From: Sclerotiophoma versabilis
Taxonomy: Eukaryota; Ascomycota; Dothideomycetes; Pleosporales; Didymellaceae
Direction: 5' to 3'
DNA: 64,000 nt
NCBI GenBank assembly: GCA_012274445.1
Contig: JAAROD010000054.1
Span: 1,240,001 to 1,304,000 of the forward strand
The position numbers and the translations under genes were made by a program. The notes below the pieces were generated by a model. It did no database searches, was not told where the DNA came from, and was given only the letters and a program-made list of their open reading frames with translations. Positions 45,318 through 56,373 of this stretch are shown here, one piece after another (the first letter of the stretch is position 1; each line of letters starts with the position of its first letter).

Positions 45318-45830
45318 GAGAGCGAAGTCGGACGCAAATGCCACATCCCTTACATGATAACGGGGAGCTCGAAGACCATAAATTCATTACGCAAAGTGTT
45401 GCATTAAGTCTTGGCGAATATGTGTTGTCGATGCTGGTTAGGCGCATTCCTGTGCTGGCGTTCGGATTGTGAATAGAAAGGAAAGGAAGTAAGGGATTGT
45501 CTACCGTACTTTCAGGGCAGAAACGCAGGTGTTTAAATTATAAGAACCTCCGTGTTCCCATGTTGTAGTCAATGCTATTATCTGACTGTCATCTCGACGC
45601 CCTACATATAAATCGTCATTGTTTGTTGCGATTCGTTCACCATCTGCAGAACCAGCCCAGCACCACAGAGCAATCCGTCCGAAATATCAACCATGGACCA
45701 AAATTGAAAACAACTGATCCCCGAGATAACGTACAATCAGTGTGTGACCCAATAGTGGCTGGCATCTCTCATAAACGTGTTACGCCTTCGAAGCCTTTTC
45801 TGGCAACAACAAGTGCGAACATAGAGGGCA

Positions 45831-46141
45831 TTAGAATCTAAGGCCATCAACGAAGACACCGTTGATCCCCAACCCCAAATTCGCACTCAAAGAAGTAGGC
45901 TGGTAGTAATCCAAATAGAACGGTGATGACCCAAAACAATAATCCCCCTCGTCACCGACGAGTAGCGGAGGCTGTAAACAGAGCGGTCGAGGACCGTAGA
46001 TTGATTCAGAGCAGTCTTTATACCTCCACAACACGACTGACCAGCTAAGATGTTCTGAGTTACCTGGAGTAAGTTAACGAAGTTGACTAGCTGGCTCAAC
46101 ACGAGCTGGAGTCTTTGTAAAGTAAATGGCACAATGGTCAA
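45831..46141 (-). other. Coding-like minus-strand stretch
   Basis: Two overlapping minus frames (45887-46141 and 45831-46034) give protein-like text: LQLVLSQLVNFVNLLQVTQ in one and GDEGDYCFGSSPFYLDYYQP, ending VFVDGLRF, in the other. A frame change near 46020 separates them. No family is recognised and no splice joins them convincingly. Confidence 0.25.
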
Positions 46142-46461
46142 AGATCGCTATTGCAGAAAAGGAGTATAGGCGCAGAGCACCTGAGTTGGATAAATGTTGC
46201 GAGGACAGTGTGCTTCGTTCGTACTGATATCGAGATTCCCAAGAACAATGAGCCGGTGCGAATCAAGTCAGCAGACTGGCGAAAGTGAGATGTATACAAC
46301 ATACAACTTGAATCAAGCGAAGGTTTTGATGTTGGCAAGACTCTTGAGGGTAACCTCAGCACCCTCTACCACAAGAACAATACCCTTGCAATTCAGCGCG
46401 ACAACCTCCAAGGCAAGCTCGGCCTAAGGGACAGTATCTTCTTAAAAAGCGATGGCCATTA
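46121..46461 (+). pseudogene. Coding relic with an in-frame TGA
   Basis: The plus frame is open from 46121 to a TAG at 46459-46461 except for TGA at 46286-46288. Around the break it reads IEIPKNNEPVRIKSADWRK, then DVYNIQLESSEGFDVGKTLE and LSTLYHKNNTLAIQRDNLQG. Codon use (many NNC codons) resembles the real genes here. A CGA to TGA change would explain the stop. No ATG opens the frame, and the family is unknown. It is probably the 3' end of a decayed gene. Confidence 0.35.
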
Positions 46462-46601
46462 GCTGACCTTTTCGAGATACCATCAAAGCCCACAGGATGG
46501 AGCTTGAAGACTACGGCTCGTTCAAGTGAGGGATCTTCGAGCTGTAGGTCATGCGTACTGCATCGCGAGTGCACGCTGCGCATATCCCGCGCCGCCGAAG
46601 C

Positions 46602-47291
46602 TCATCTCTTCACCTTGTTGAAAAAGTCAACCACGATCGTATGGTAGCTTGGAACCAGCTTTATGAGCACCGGACTCGAATCGTCCAAGAGTACTATGCT
46701 TCCGCCGGGGCTTAGATCACAGCACGACAGACACCCAGCGTGTCTCCTACAGTTGTATCGCCCACCTTCGTACCTTGTGAAGGCGACAATGATAGCTGGA
46801 AGATCTATGAGATCTGCGGGTAATCTGGGAGTAGCAGCGTCGAATTCATCTTGTAAATCAAAGATTCCAAGAGTTGGATGGGTAAAGCATCATAAGTGGT
46901 GTAGCTCTGTCTTTTGTTTAAACTTTTTCGTTCCAACTGGTCTGAGTTCTAATGAGTATCGGTGTCTCTTTCTCGCCAAGTTTCGAGCTGTACCTTCAGC
47001 AGTACACGATTGTTGCTCAGGCTTTGGTATATATACCGGTATTGTCTTGCACCCGTCGTCGCTTCCAAGCTAGGCAGTTTTTCGGAATATCTTCATACAT
47101 ACAATTACTCTCCTGAACTCTGGTGGAAATGTCTCAAATATGTTGATTTCTTGAGGAAGGGGTGAGTGCAGGATACCGGTACAGAAGGATGAGAAAAGAC
47201 TGGGCCGCTTTGGGACTGGCTCAAGGCTATCGCTCCTACCTTCACAAGCTCTGTTCCCGACCATTGCATCTATCTCGTTCATCATTGACAT
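46602..47291 (-). other. Possible decayed gene on minus strand
   Basis: An ATG-started frame at 47070-47291 (MSMMNEIDAMVGNRACEG, 73 aa) is followed downstream by an ATG-less open frame at 46602-46889. The second reads LPADLIDLPAIIVAFTRYEG and SIVLLDDSSPVLIKLVPSYH, which looks coding. I could not find an intron that joins them in phase. They may be exons of one broken gene or unrelated. Confidence 0.25.
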
Positions 47292-47398
47292 TTATGTCTA
47301 CGGTTATTTTTCTGATTTCAGTCATATATCATGTGTTATGTAAGCTGCATCCAACCTGACGGTATCAAGTCGCGGAAAGTCTTGTCATGGCAGTGCAC

Positions 47399-48832
47399 CT
47401 AGCGGCGATGCCTGTTACCAAGAGCCAGACCAACCATGATCATCCTTACTATCTTCTCGGCACCATCCTTCACAAGATTCTCAGTCTGGACAATCGCTTC
47501 TTCTAGCGTGAGCGGCCCTCTCATGATGCTTGTGAAGGCTTTGATACCTGCTCCATAACATCCATCCGCTCCTTCTCCGACGGTTCCAGCCAGCGCAACA
47601 ACTTGCGCTCCGCGTCGCTTTGCTCGGCGAGCAACCTCTGTCGTCATCTTTCCTTGGGTCGACTGTGAATCCAGGCTTCCTTCGGCGGTAATGACAAAGT
47701 CCCACTGCTTTTCAAAGACGTGGTCGAATTCGAAGTACTCATTAACGGCGTCGCTTCGAGCCCGAAGCCTGGCGCCAAGCATCATCAAGCCAGCACCAAG
47801 ACCTCCGCTTGCGCCGCTACCAGGAGTATTAGAAATATCTCTCTTCAGCGTGGTCTGCGTAACCTGGGCCAGTCGGTCCAATGCTGCTGCAAGTAAATCC
47901 ACCTGCTCTGGGGTAGCCCCTTTCTGGGGACCGTATACTCGTGCAACGCCCCTAGGACCGCAAAGGACATTCTTGATGTTGCACACAGCTTCAATATGAA
48001 CCTTCTCGGCTATAGATACGTCAGAATGTTTACTAGGAGTAATTCAAGGGCACTTACTGGCGTCTTTGCGCAGTCGAGGATGAACATCGCACCAACAAAT
48101 CTTGTCTAGGCGTGACAGTGCCCGACCTCCGTCAGCCTTGGGAAGCTCTTTGCCCTCTGTATCAACGAGACGAACGCCAAGTGCCTGGAGCATACCAGCG
48201 CCGCCGTCAGAAGTCCCTGAATCTCCGCAACCAACGATGATCTTGGTACATCCGCTATCCAGCGCTTTCCTGATCAGCTCTCCTACACCATACGTTGTGG
48301 TGACAGTTGGATCGCGTAAGTCTTTGGGTACAAGACGAAGCCCAGCGGCTGCAGCCATGTCCAGAACAGCTGTCTTATTTCTGTCGTGGAGAAATCCCAG
48401 GTGTGATTGCACAGGCAATCCAACGGGGCCTGTCACGGCCACATCCACAATCTTACCGCCCTGAGCCGCTACTAAAGCACGAGCAAAACCCTCTCCGCCA
48501 TCGTGCAGAGGAAGCTTCTGAATGACGACAGACTTCTCATCTAAAACCTTCCGGCAACCAGCCTCGATGGCATCCGCTATATGTTCTGGGCCAAGGCTCT
48601 CCTTGAAACCAGAAGGCGCAATCAGGATTCTTAGCGGATATCCCCGAAGAATCTCTGAAGTCGGTGTTGGCAGTATACTTGACGCAGAAAGCAGAACTTC
48701 ATCGACCTGCTGTGGTGGCAGGTTGAATGTCTTCAAAGTGCGAAGCCTCGGTAGCTTTGGTCGACTGGCTAGTGTGTCTGGCACAACGTCGGGAGCGCAA
48801 ATATCGGCGTTGGTGGGAAGCATGGTGAGCAT
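47399..48832 (-). CDS. Glycerate kinase (type I, GarK/GlxK fold)
   Basis: Exons are 48058-48832 and 47399-48009 (47-bp intron), giving 461 aa. After an 65-residue N-terminal extension, the kinase begins RILIAPSGFKESLGPEHIADAI and shows PLHDGGEGFARALVAAQGG, VLDMAAAAGLRLVP, TYGVGELIRKALDSGCTKII, GCGDSGTSDGGAGMLQALG, ASGGLGAGLMMLGA, and AEGSLDSQSTQGKM. These are the conserved blocks of the glycerate kinase family (GCK1-type), which phosphorylates D-glycerate to 2-phosphoglycerate, feeding photorespiration-like glyoxylate or serine/glycerate metabolism into glycolysis. No clear targeting signal is seen, though the extension has few acidic residues and might carry one. A second ATG three codons in is possible. 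Confidence 0.92.
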
Positions 48833-49887
48833 AGTTCGGTGGTTGAAGTTGGTATGTGTATCCAGATGTGAAAGATGATAGGAAGCAGATGAGCGTTTTG
48901 ACGGTCACTGATTGCTACTGAAGAGAAAGCTGTTCAGATCTGCTTGATGGTGCTTGTTCGAGGATGAGCACGCGACATTCTTCTTAAATCCACCGATTAC
49001 CTCTTCCCCCAGATTCCTTTGCTATTTTCCTCGGACTATCTCAGGCTACACAGCCTGACGATAAAGATACTACCCCGAGCGACGCACATTACATCGCCTT
49101 GAGACGACGCTTACAGCCTTGGACGCGGCCAACCGTCAAATTCAGTACAACACTAACAAGGAATCTAGCAGCCACTGATGGTATACTTCCATTCATAGAT
49201 ATGTTGTCTACACAGCCGCGAGTTACGACTACTGAGACATAGCCATTGACTAAGGTTGTCTGGATCGCGATACTTTACCAACAAGCTCTCTTTGTCCCAT
49301 TCACCAAGTCTTGATCTACAAGTCTGCTTGATCTTCCTGCATTTCCAAGTCTCTTGACGTTGCTCGACCAGCCAATCAGGGCCAATCACGTGCGTTCACC
49401 AAGCGCGTTAGCGAATCCAAGTCGCGCAGCGTCCAAGATACGCTTGGCGGTACTTCTGAGCACAGCCAGGCTGGTGACGTTTACAAGGCAGGCTGTCAAC
49501 CAGAGTGAATATCCACACTGTGATGCCTAATTGGGATTCGGGAGCATTTCTATTGGACGTGAAGTCAAATTCACACTTGCTTGCCACGCGAGCACACTAT
49601 CTTGTTTCTATTCCTGTTCTGTTACAGCCTGAATGCCTGGACGCTGCATGCCGCAAATATGATTTCGGGTTGCATAGCACCACAAGAGATGGCGTCGGGA
49701 CTTGAATCAGCACTTCTTTTAGGTAAGTCAATACCAGCCTTGTAGAGATAATACAATCAGCCTCTTGGATAATCATTTCCGCGACACTGCCTCAAAATCT
49801 CGAGATTGGAGGAACACATGCCCTGTTATATGACATTGAGAACTCTGCAGACTTTGCTCTGATACGGAGGATACTGTCGCTCTACCA
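48833..49887. other. Divergent intergenic stretch
   Basis: It lies between glycerate kinase and the MFS exporter. Frames at 49165-49389 and 49505-49705 begin with GTG and lack features, so they are not called. No gene is seen. Confidence 0.45.
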
Positions 49888-51790
49888 ATGCTCTCCTGTA
49901 CACTCGTTTCACGCAATCCACGACCCTCTTTCAGCATGTGGCTACCAGGAAGGATCTACAAGAGAGCTTCAGCCAACGATTACGAAAGTCCCCGTGACTC
50001 GCACGAGCTGCCCAAGTTTTCCTTTGAAGGCGATGATAGGCCACTCGTTAGCACTGAGCGACTGTTCAATCAGTGGTCTGAGGACGAGGAGACAGCATAC
50101 AAACCCGAGTCCAATGCCATAGAAAGTGCACTAAAATTGGAGCAAGACATTATTGTAATTGTAGGTAACCTAAATCTATGTATAATCCTAACGCGTACTG
50201 CAGATCACCTGGGATGGACCGAACGATCCCGCGAACCCTCTTAACTGGTCGCAGTCACGCAAATGGGTCGTTACAATGCTTGGTTCGTTTGAGTACCATG
50301 TTCTGGATATGTGCTGATCGTGCCACTAACGATTGGGCCAGTGTCGATGTTTACTTTTATCAGCCCTTTTTCATCTACCATGGTCACACCAGCACTGCCA
50401 GTCATCGCAAGTGACTTCGACATACCGGAAGGCTTCATGCGCCAACTTATCATGACAATTTTTCTCCTGGGCTATGCTCAAGGCCCTTTTGTACTGGCAC
50501 CACTGAGCGAGATCTATGGCCGGGTTACAGTTTTACAGTATGCCAACTTGATTTATCTTATCTTCAACACAGCATGCGGCTTTGCTCAGACGAAAGAGCA
50601 GATGCTTGCCTTCCGCTTCCTCAGTGGCATAGGCGGAGCAGCACCTCAAGCAGTATGTCACCATATTTAATCCACAGACTCTCACACTTCACCACTTCGA
50701 GCATCTACTTACCGACATCTAGCTGTGCAATGGCGTTCTCGCTGACACATGGTGCAAAGAAGAACGCGGCAAAGGTCAAGCCATCTACGGCATGCTCACC
50801 TGGATCAGCCCTTGTGTAGCTCCCATCTGTGGTGCATACATCTCGCAAGGCGTAAGCTGGCGGTGGATCTTTTGGGCGACCTCCATCTTCACTGTGGTCG
50901 TCCAGGTTACCGCACTCTTCTTTCTCCGCGAAACATTCACCCCTGCAATTCTGGCCAAGAAGGCAAAGCTTATCAGGAAGGCACTCAAGGGCATTCGCAA
51001 CGATGTCGTCGTGCGCACGGAATATGAGACTGGCGATCGGTTTAGCAAGATCCTGCGCAAGCGACTAACCTTGCCATTCATCATGATGTTCACTCATCCA
51101 GCGACGCAAGCACCTTCGATCTACCGCGCATACTTGTATGGCATCATGTACCTTATGCTCTCGACTTTTCCCCTCGTTTTTGAGGAAGTATATGATATGG
51201 ATGTCGGTCCAGCATCTCTCAACTACCTGTCCATGTGTCTCGGCTTCATGATTGGGTTACAGATCTCGCATCCGCTCATGGACGGTGTAAGTCTTCTCGC
51301 ACGACCAGATCCTACAATCTTATCTAACGCCACATAGCTCTACGCCCGCTTAAAGACATACTACAACCTCGAAGAAGGTCTTCCTGAATTCCGCGTCCCA
51401 CCCATGCTTATCGCTGCCATACTTTGTCCCATTGGGCTCTTCGTATACGGCTGGTCTGCACAAGCAGGTGCACATTGGATTGTACCAAATATTGGATGCG
51501 TCATTGTCGCTATTGGTATGATCATTGGGTTTCAGTGCAGTCAGGCGTACACCACAGATGCATACGAAGCGAAGTACGCTGCTTCTGCTGCGGCAGTAGG
51601 CGCATTCATGCGCACGATGTGTGGATTCAGTTTCCCGCTGTTTGCGGTGCAGATGTATGAGACCCTGGGCTTGGGGTGGGGGAACAGCTTGCTTGCCTTT
51701 TTAACATTGGGGTTGGCGCTGATCAGCCCGGTGCTGCTGTGGTTTTATGGCCCGAAGTTGAGGGCTATGAGTACAAAGGGGTTGTTGTAG
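49888..51790 (+). CDS. MFS transporter, DHA1 (multidrug/polyamine) type
   Basis: Exons are 49888-50160, 50204-50282, 50342-50652, 50723-51286 and 51338-51790, giving 559 aa (or 543 from the ATG at 49936). A long hydrophilic N-terminus leads to TWDGPNDPANPLNWSQSRKW, a signature of the fungal DHA1/DHA2 entry region. GFMRQLIMTIFLLGYAQGPFVLAPLSEIYGR and FRFLSGIGGAAPQA follow, then LADTWCKEERGKGQAIYG. The twelve segments are complete. Such proteins are proton antiporters exporting drugs, polyamines or secondary metabolites. The first intron is only 43 bp but has good ends and a CTAAC. An FAD monooxygenase gene follows on the same strand, 563 bp downstream. Confidence 0.88.
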
Positions 51791-52353
51791 GTGGACAACG
51801 CAATGGGAAACTTGACTTACGAATTATGACTGTGTTCAGCGAGGAGTTCTGCGCACCATGGACAGAACTGATAGATAGCATTTATCTGCTTCAAATATCG
51901 GTTTGCTTATAAAATACACATCATAACCGTAAGGACTTGTTTTCCAGAAAAGAAAGGGAAAAGCGTAAAAAGCCTATGTCACACATTTGATGCTTCTTAC
52001 TGGCATCTCGTTAGACCGGAAGTCTTCAACACTCGTCGCTCCCGAGTACGTCACTCTGCTGGCTCACCGATCTCGGAGTCGACTCAAATGCGCCTCAATC
52101 CACCCCGCACTTCAAGAACCCACAGCCTCACACGATCTCCAGGAATAAGAAACGGACCGATCTGCTAATATGAGATTCGACAAGCGTTTCTGCTCGTTGG
52201 TCCGGGCCGCGGCAAAGCATCTCGGTACTTGAATCGATGGACCCTTTCCTTCCGAATTTCGGAACAACGTGCAGGAGGACGTTGCGTTCACCATTGAGAA
52301 CTCTCTGTTGTCGCATTGCAACTGCAGCTTCTGTATAGGCACAATTCTTCAAC
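51791..52353. other. Intergenic stretch between transporter and monooxygenase
   Basis: No gene is seen. It contains the promoter of the monooxygenase. Confidence 0.5.
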
Positions 52354-53700
52354 ATGCCATATCTGAGCTCGCAGCCCAAGATCCTCATCGCAGGTGCTGG
52401 TATTGGAGGCCTCACAGCCGCGCTCTCGCTTCACGCGGCAGGATTTACCGACATCCAACTCTTCGAAGCCTCGTCAACACTCACAACACTCGGTGTCGGT
52501 ATCAATGTACAGCCCTCAGCGGTCCTAATTCTGCGAAACCTTGGCCTTCTGGAGGCCCTCGAGAAGACTGGGATTCAAACAGCAGAGCTGAATTTCTACA
52601 ACCGCCATGGCGATGCCATCCTCAGTGAGCCTCGTGGCAAACACGCCGGCTATGCAGTTCCTCAATTCTCAATCCACAGAGGAGAGTTCCAGATGTTGCT
52701 CCTTAGTGCGGTGAAAGAGCGTCTTGGTGAGGACTCTGTGCACCTTAACCACGCGTTGACCGGATTCGAGCAGAGCGAGAAGAGCATCACAGCGCACTTC
52801 TCGCAACGACGTGACGGTGCACCCGCCGAACTCTCCGACCTTTCTGGCGATGTCTTGATTGCAGCTGACGGTATCAATTCGACTGCGCGGCGCATCTTGT
52901 ACCCCAATGAGGGGCCGCCAAAGTTCTCTGGCCGCATGCTGTGGCGCGGATGCTTGGAGCGCGAACCATATTTGACCGGCGCAAGCATGGTGTGGGCAGG
53001 ACATGCGGATCAGAAGTTCATTGCATACCCCATCTCCCAACGTTCAGCAGACAAAGGAAAGAGTCTAGTGAATTGGATTGCAGAGCTGCGCATTCGAGGG
53101 AAAGACGACAAGGATCTCACGCCACCAAGGACAGATTGGACGAAAGCTGTTGACAAGAGCGTTTTTGAGGGACCATTTGAAAGCTGGAAGTGCGGTGGTC
53201 TCGAAATGAAGGATCTGATCGACAAGACAGAGAAGGTGTTCGAATTTCCCATGTCTGATCGCGATCCAGTTGATCAGTGGTCGTTCGGTAGATTGACACT
53301 ATTGGGCGATGCGGCGCATGCCATGTATCCCATTGGATCGAACGGCGCGTCACAAGCTATCATTGATGCAGAAACGCTGGCCAAGCATCTCAAAACTACG
53401 ACATCGGACGTGACTGCGGCACTGAAGGCATATGAACTCGAGCGACTACCTCCTACAGCGAAGATTGTCATGGCAAATCGTGCGAACGGACCGGACCATG
53501 TCTTGCAGATGGCTGAAGAGAGGGCACCAGATGGGTTCAAGAATATCTATGACGTTATCCCAAAGGAAGAGCTGGAAGCTATCGGGACAGTGTACAAGAA
53601 GGTTGCAGGGTTTGAGATGGACAGCGTCAATATCAAGGCGAAAGAGACAGAGGGAGAGAGCGAGAGGTTACAGCTGAGAAGCCCTAAGGATTGGATTTGA
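52354..53700 (+). CDS. FAD-dependent monooxygenase, salicylate hydroxylase-like
   Basis: A single exon encodes 448 aa. The N-terminal FAD-binding motif is ILIAGAGIGGLTAALSL (10-26). VLIAADGINSTARR is the DG motif in the middle, and LTLLGDAAHAMYPIGSNGASQAIIDA is the GD motif that binds FAD ribityl. These make it a group A flavoprotein hydroxylase, which uses NAD(P)H and O2 to hydroxylate an aromatic or polyketide ring. Among these, salicylate or 6-hydroxynicotinate hydroxylase-like enzymes are nearest in length and layout; the substrate cannot be read from sequence. There is no signal peptide, so it is cytosolic. Position beside the DHA1-type transporter suggests a degradation or export pair, though two genes alone prove little. 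Confidence 0.9.
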   Translation: MPYLSSQPKILIAGAGIGGLTAALSLHAAGFTDIQLFEASSTLTTLGVGINVQPSAVLILRNLGLLEALEKTGIQTAELNFYNRHGDAILSEPRGKHAGYAVPQFSIHRGEFQMLLLSAVKERLGEDSVHLNHALTGFEQSEKSITAHFSQRRDGAPAELSDLSGDVLIAADGINSTARRILYPNEGPPKFSGRMLWRGCLEREPYLTGASMVWAGHADQKFIAYPISQRSADKGKSLVNWIAELRIRGKDDKDLTPPRTDWTKAVDKSVFEGPFESWKCGGLEMKDLIDKTEKVFEFPMSDRDPVDQWSFGRLTLLGDAAHAMYPIGSNGASQAIIDAETLAKHLKTTTSDVTAALKAYELERLPPTAKIVMANRANGPDHVLQMAEERAPDGFKNIYDVIPKEELEAIGTVYKKVAGFEMDSVNIKAKETEGESERLQLRSPKDWI

Positions 53701-54311
53701 TAGTCAATATCGAACATCCAGAGGGTACTTCCTCCGCTAATTACATCTGAAACAGCAGCTGAGGTAAACTGACTACTGTTGCGAGTGACTTTGTCTCACG
53801 CGGACACCCAAGCATTCTCCCAGCAAAGTCACACATCTCCCGAGTTCGTGACTATTCCACAGCCACGTTGGCAGTACACACACTTGCGACTCAAACAACC
53901 GTGGCGTCCTGCCAATCAAAGGCGTCGACGCCTAAAACGGTCGCATGTCAATTTGTGCAACCTGAGCCACGGCAATGACGCAGCTGACAACACAATGTCG
54001 CCCAATTCCCATATGTGGGCTATGCGTTTCTTTGATTGATTTCCACTCCAATCAGCCCTGGGGCTGAGACTGTCAAAGAAAGGAGGATAAGGACTTATTG
54101 CAGACAAAGCTACGTGTGACAGGATCTTCACTGTCAAAGCCTCCACGTAACAACGGTAGTATATGAACAACGCACAGCACCTCTTCTCAATACTTGCAGC
54201 TTTTCCAAGAGCTTTTTTCTTGAGTCGAGAAATCTCTCGGTATCGAACCTCATGCGTAATCCCATTTATCCACACATCTCAAATTTGCATTTCCATCCAT
54301 CCACACACAAC
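53701..54311. other. Intergenic stretch, no gene seen
   Basis: This is the promoter region of the HD-like gene. An in-frame ATG at 54252 could add 20 residues to that gene. Confidence 0.5.
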
Positions 54312-55136
54312 ATGCCCGGCCTTGATTCTATGCGCCGACGGCTCTCCAGCATAGCCAAACCCACCCCAGAGTCCACCACGCCCCCATCTCACACGCACCT
54401 CGACACCCGCCTCCTCGACCCGGACTACTTCAATATCGATGCAGACGACCTGACATGGTTCCACAAAGTCAACCTCGCTGTGCGCCGGGCCATGGCCACA
54501 CTTAGCGTCGCCAACGACTACATGCACATCCAGCGCGTCACCGTCTTAGCGTACCAACTGTACCAGACCGACGCATCTTCACATCTTTGGGCGCGCGACA
54601 TCGATACGCGCACCATCGTCGTCGCAGCCATGGTGTCGTCGCTCGGCGCGCTCGAACACGCCGAGGACCATGCTGGGAACCAGAAAAGTCCTGGCCTCAA
54701 ATGGCCTGATAGTCCTGATGCCGTTCAACATATTCATAATGATCTGTTGTTTGGCTTCCTCCGACGTTTGAACTGTCCGCCTGATGTCGCGGGTCCGGCG
54801 GCCCTGATTGCGAGCCTGGTTAGCGCTTCGAGGGACGGTGGAATCGGAGAGAAGATGAGAGATCATTGTGAAGCGTATCCTGCGCTGAGATTCGTGCATG
54901 ATGCTGTCATGTTGGATGACTTGGGGTGTGTGGGGATTGCAAGGTTGGGAGCGCTGAGTAAGAAGACCTTACTTGAGATGGTGTATAGGATGGATACGAG
55001 GTTGGTGCATTATGTCGGGTTGATGAGGACAAAGGCTGGCAAGAAGGAGGCGGAGAGGAGGTGGGTACAGATGCTGGAGATGAGGGAGGGGTTGATCGGT
55101 CAGACGGATTGTTCAGTCGGATTGCAGTCTGATTGA
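54312..55136 (+). CDS. HD-fold-like protein lacking the HD metal pair
   Basis: A single exon encodes 274 aa from the ATG at 54312; the ATG at 54252 would give 294. The helical pattern is that of HD-domain phosphohydrolases: YMHIQRVTVLAYQLY (with His72 in the first ligand position), DIDTRTIVVAAM, and later HIHNDLLFGFLRRLNCPPDV and GPAALIASLVSASRD. Where the family has HD in AALLHDIG, this protein has SS (AAMVSSLG, Ser109-Ser110). The second metal ligands are therefore missing and hydrolysis looks unlikely. It may be a regulatory pseudoenzyme. The reading frame is long and clean, so the gene itself is probably active. Family call is from helix pattern only. Confidence 0.6.
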   Translation: MPGLDSMRRRLSSIAKPTPESTTPPSHTHLDTRLLDPDYFNIDADDLTWFHKVNLAVRRAMATLSVANDYMHIQRVTVLAYQLYQTDASSHLWARDIDTRTIVVAAMVSSLGALEHAEDHAGNQKSPGLKWPDSPDAVQHIHNDLLFGFLRRLNCPPDVAGPAALIASLVSASRDGGIGEKMRDHCEAYPALRFVHDAVMLDDLGCVGIARLGALSKKTLLEMVYRMDTRLVHYVGLMRTKAGKKEAERRWVQMLEMREGLIGQTDCSVGLQSD

Positions 55137-56373
55137 AGGAGAGTGTCGTGTAGAGATGACCCTAATAAAGCGCAGAGCCTGCAACTCTGTGAGCATCCTC
55201 GATGATACTTTGAGACACAGCTATCTATGTTCAGCATTATAGAGAACAACAGATTCGTCGAAAGTCTCCAGCAGTGATGTCGAACTAATAAATCTGAGAT
55301 ACTACTACCGATGATCTCTTCAGTGGTGCATCTACATCTAAGTCTAAACTACCCGTGCAGCTGTTTTCCGCCGCACAGTACTAAGAGCCCGCAAGAATGA
55401 TGGAGTTGAATCTACTACTACCCGCAAAGCTATGCTCGCTGTGTACCATCTCTTCAAATGTCTGACAGTGACGCTCAAAAAGTCCAAAGATGTTATTGGC
55501 AAAGACCGACTCAGGTACAACGTAGTGGGCAGGCTGCATAAGTACCCACTTATATCTACCTCGATCTAGGGACTGGTGAGATCGCGTGGTAGCTCGCTGT
55601 GTGGTTTATTTACGATGATACCAGGTATTTCAGCCGCCATAGCAGTGAAACAAAAGCATAGATATTTTGAACCATGTAGAGCATGATTTTCAAGCGAGTG
55701 ACAAGGGACGTCGTAGTCGACCGCTGTTTCGCGAGTGCCTGCAGGGCGCAAGGAAAGCAGCGAATAGATTCGGTCTCATGGATCAACACGTTACTTGTTC
55801 GCATGCTGCGACAATCAGATCATCAGATCGTTCCGCGGCCCTCTTGCACTGTTGCGAACCCTGTCCTAGATGTGGGCAGCCTTCTCCCGAATCGCCCTCC
55901 GTCGATCTCCTCTGCTAAGATGAACTAGATTTAAAAAAAAAAAAAACACTAGCAGTCTTTGAGTTCAAGCAGAGCAGCACAGCCGCCTTTCGTATTGTCG
56001 AGAAAGCCCCGGACTCCAGCAGATCCCAACATTACACGTCACACTCAATCCATGCCTGCTACATTTCATTACCCCAGAATTTACTTAAAGTTGGTCGCAT
56101 GTTCAACATCCAGATGCAATATGCGTACAAGCTCCACCGAACAGAAGAAGAGCAGGATCCAAGGTTGATACCGCGGCTGTGTTCTGCTGTTGGAGATGGT
56201 GTTCTCGTGCTTCCTTCAGGGCAAGTGCAATGCGTTCGCGCTACGTAGGATCCATGCCGCGCTAACACGCCAAGAACTCTCACCCACCTCGCTTATGCAT
56301 ATTTTGAATCTACTGCTACGACGTCTTCGACTTTCCTTCGACCAGCCGACAACTAACCTCGCCAGCCGCCGAC
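55137..56373. other. Intergenic stretch, 1.2 kb
   Basis: No gene is supported. A run of 14 A lies at 55933-55946. The last few hundred bases are the promoter and leader of the eS7 gene. Confidence 0.5.

Larger units (their letters stand above)
45318..47398. other. Gene-poor zone with coding relics
   Basis: No intact gene is supported across 2 kb. At least three stretches look like former exons (45831-46141 minus, 46121-46461 plus, 46602-47291 minus). Stops and missing starts break each of them. I see no transposon termini or long repeats. Confidence 0.5.

Noticed and set aside
45318..47398. Transposon or retroelement remnant in the gene-poor zone
   Set aside because: I could find no terminal repeats, target duplications, reverse transcriptase or transposase motifs; coding relics are host-like.
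49165..49389. 74-codon minus frame between glycerate kinase and the MFS gene
   Set aside because: It starts with GTG and has no family resemblance.
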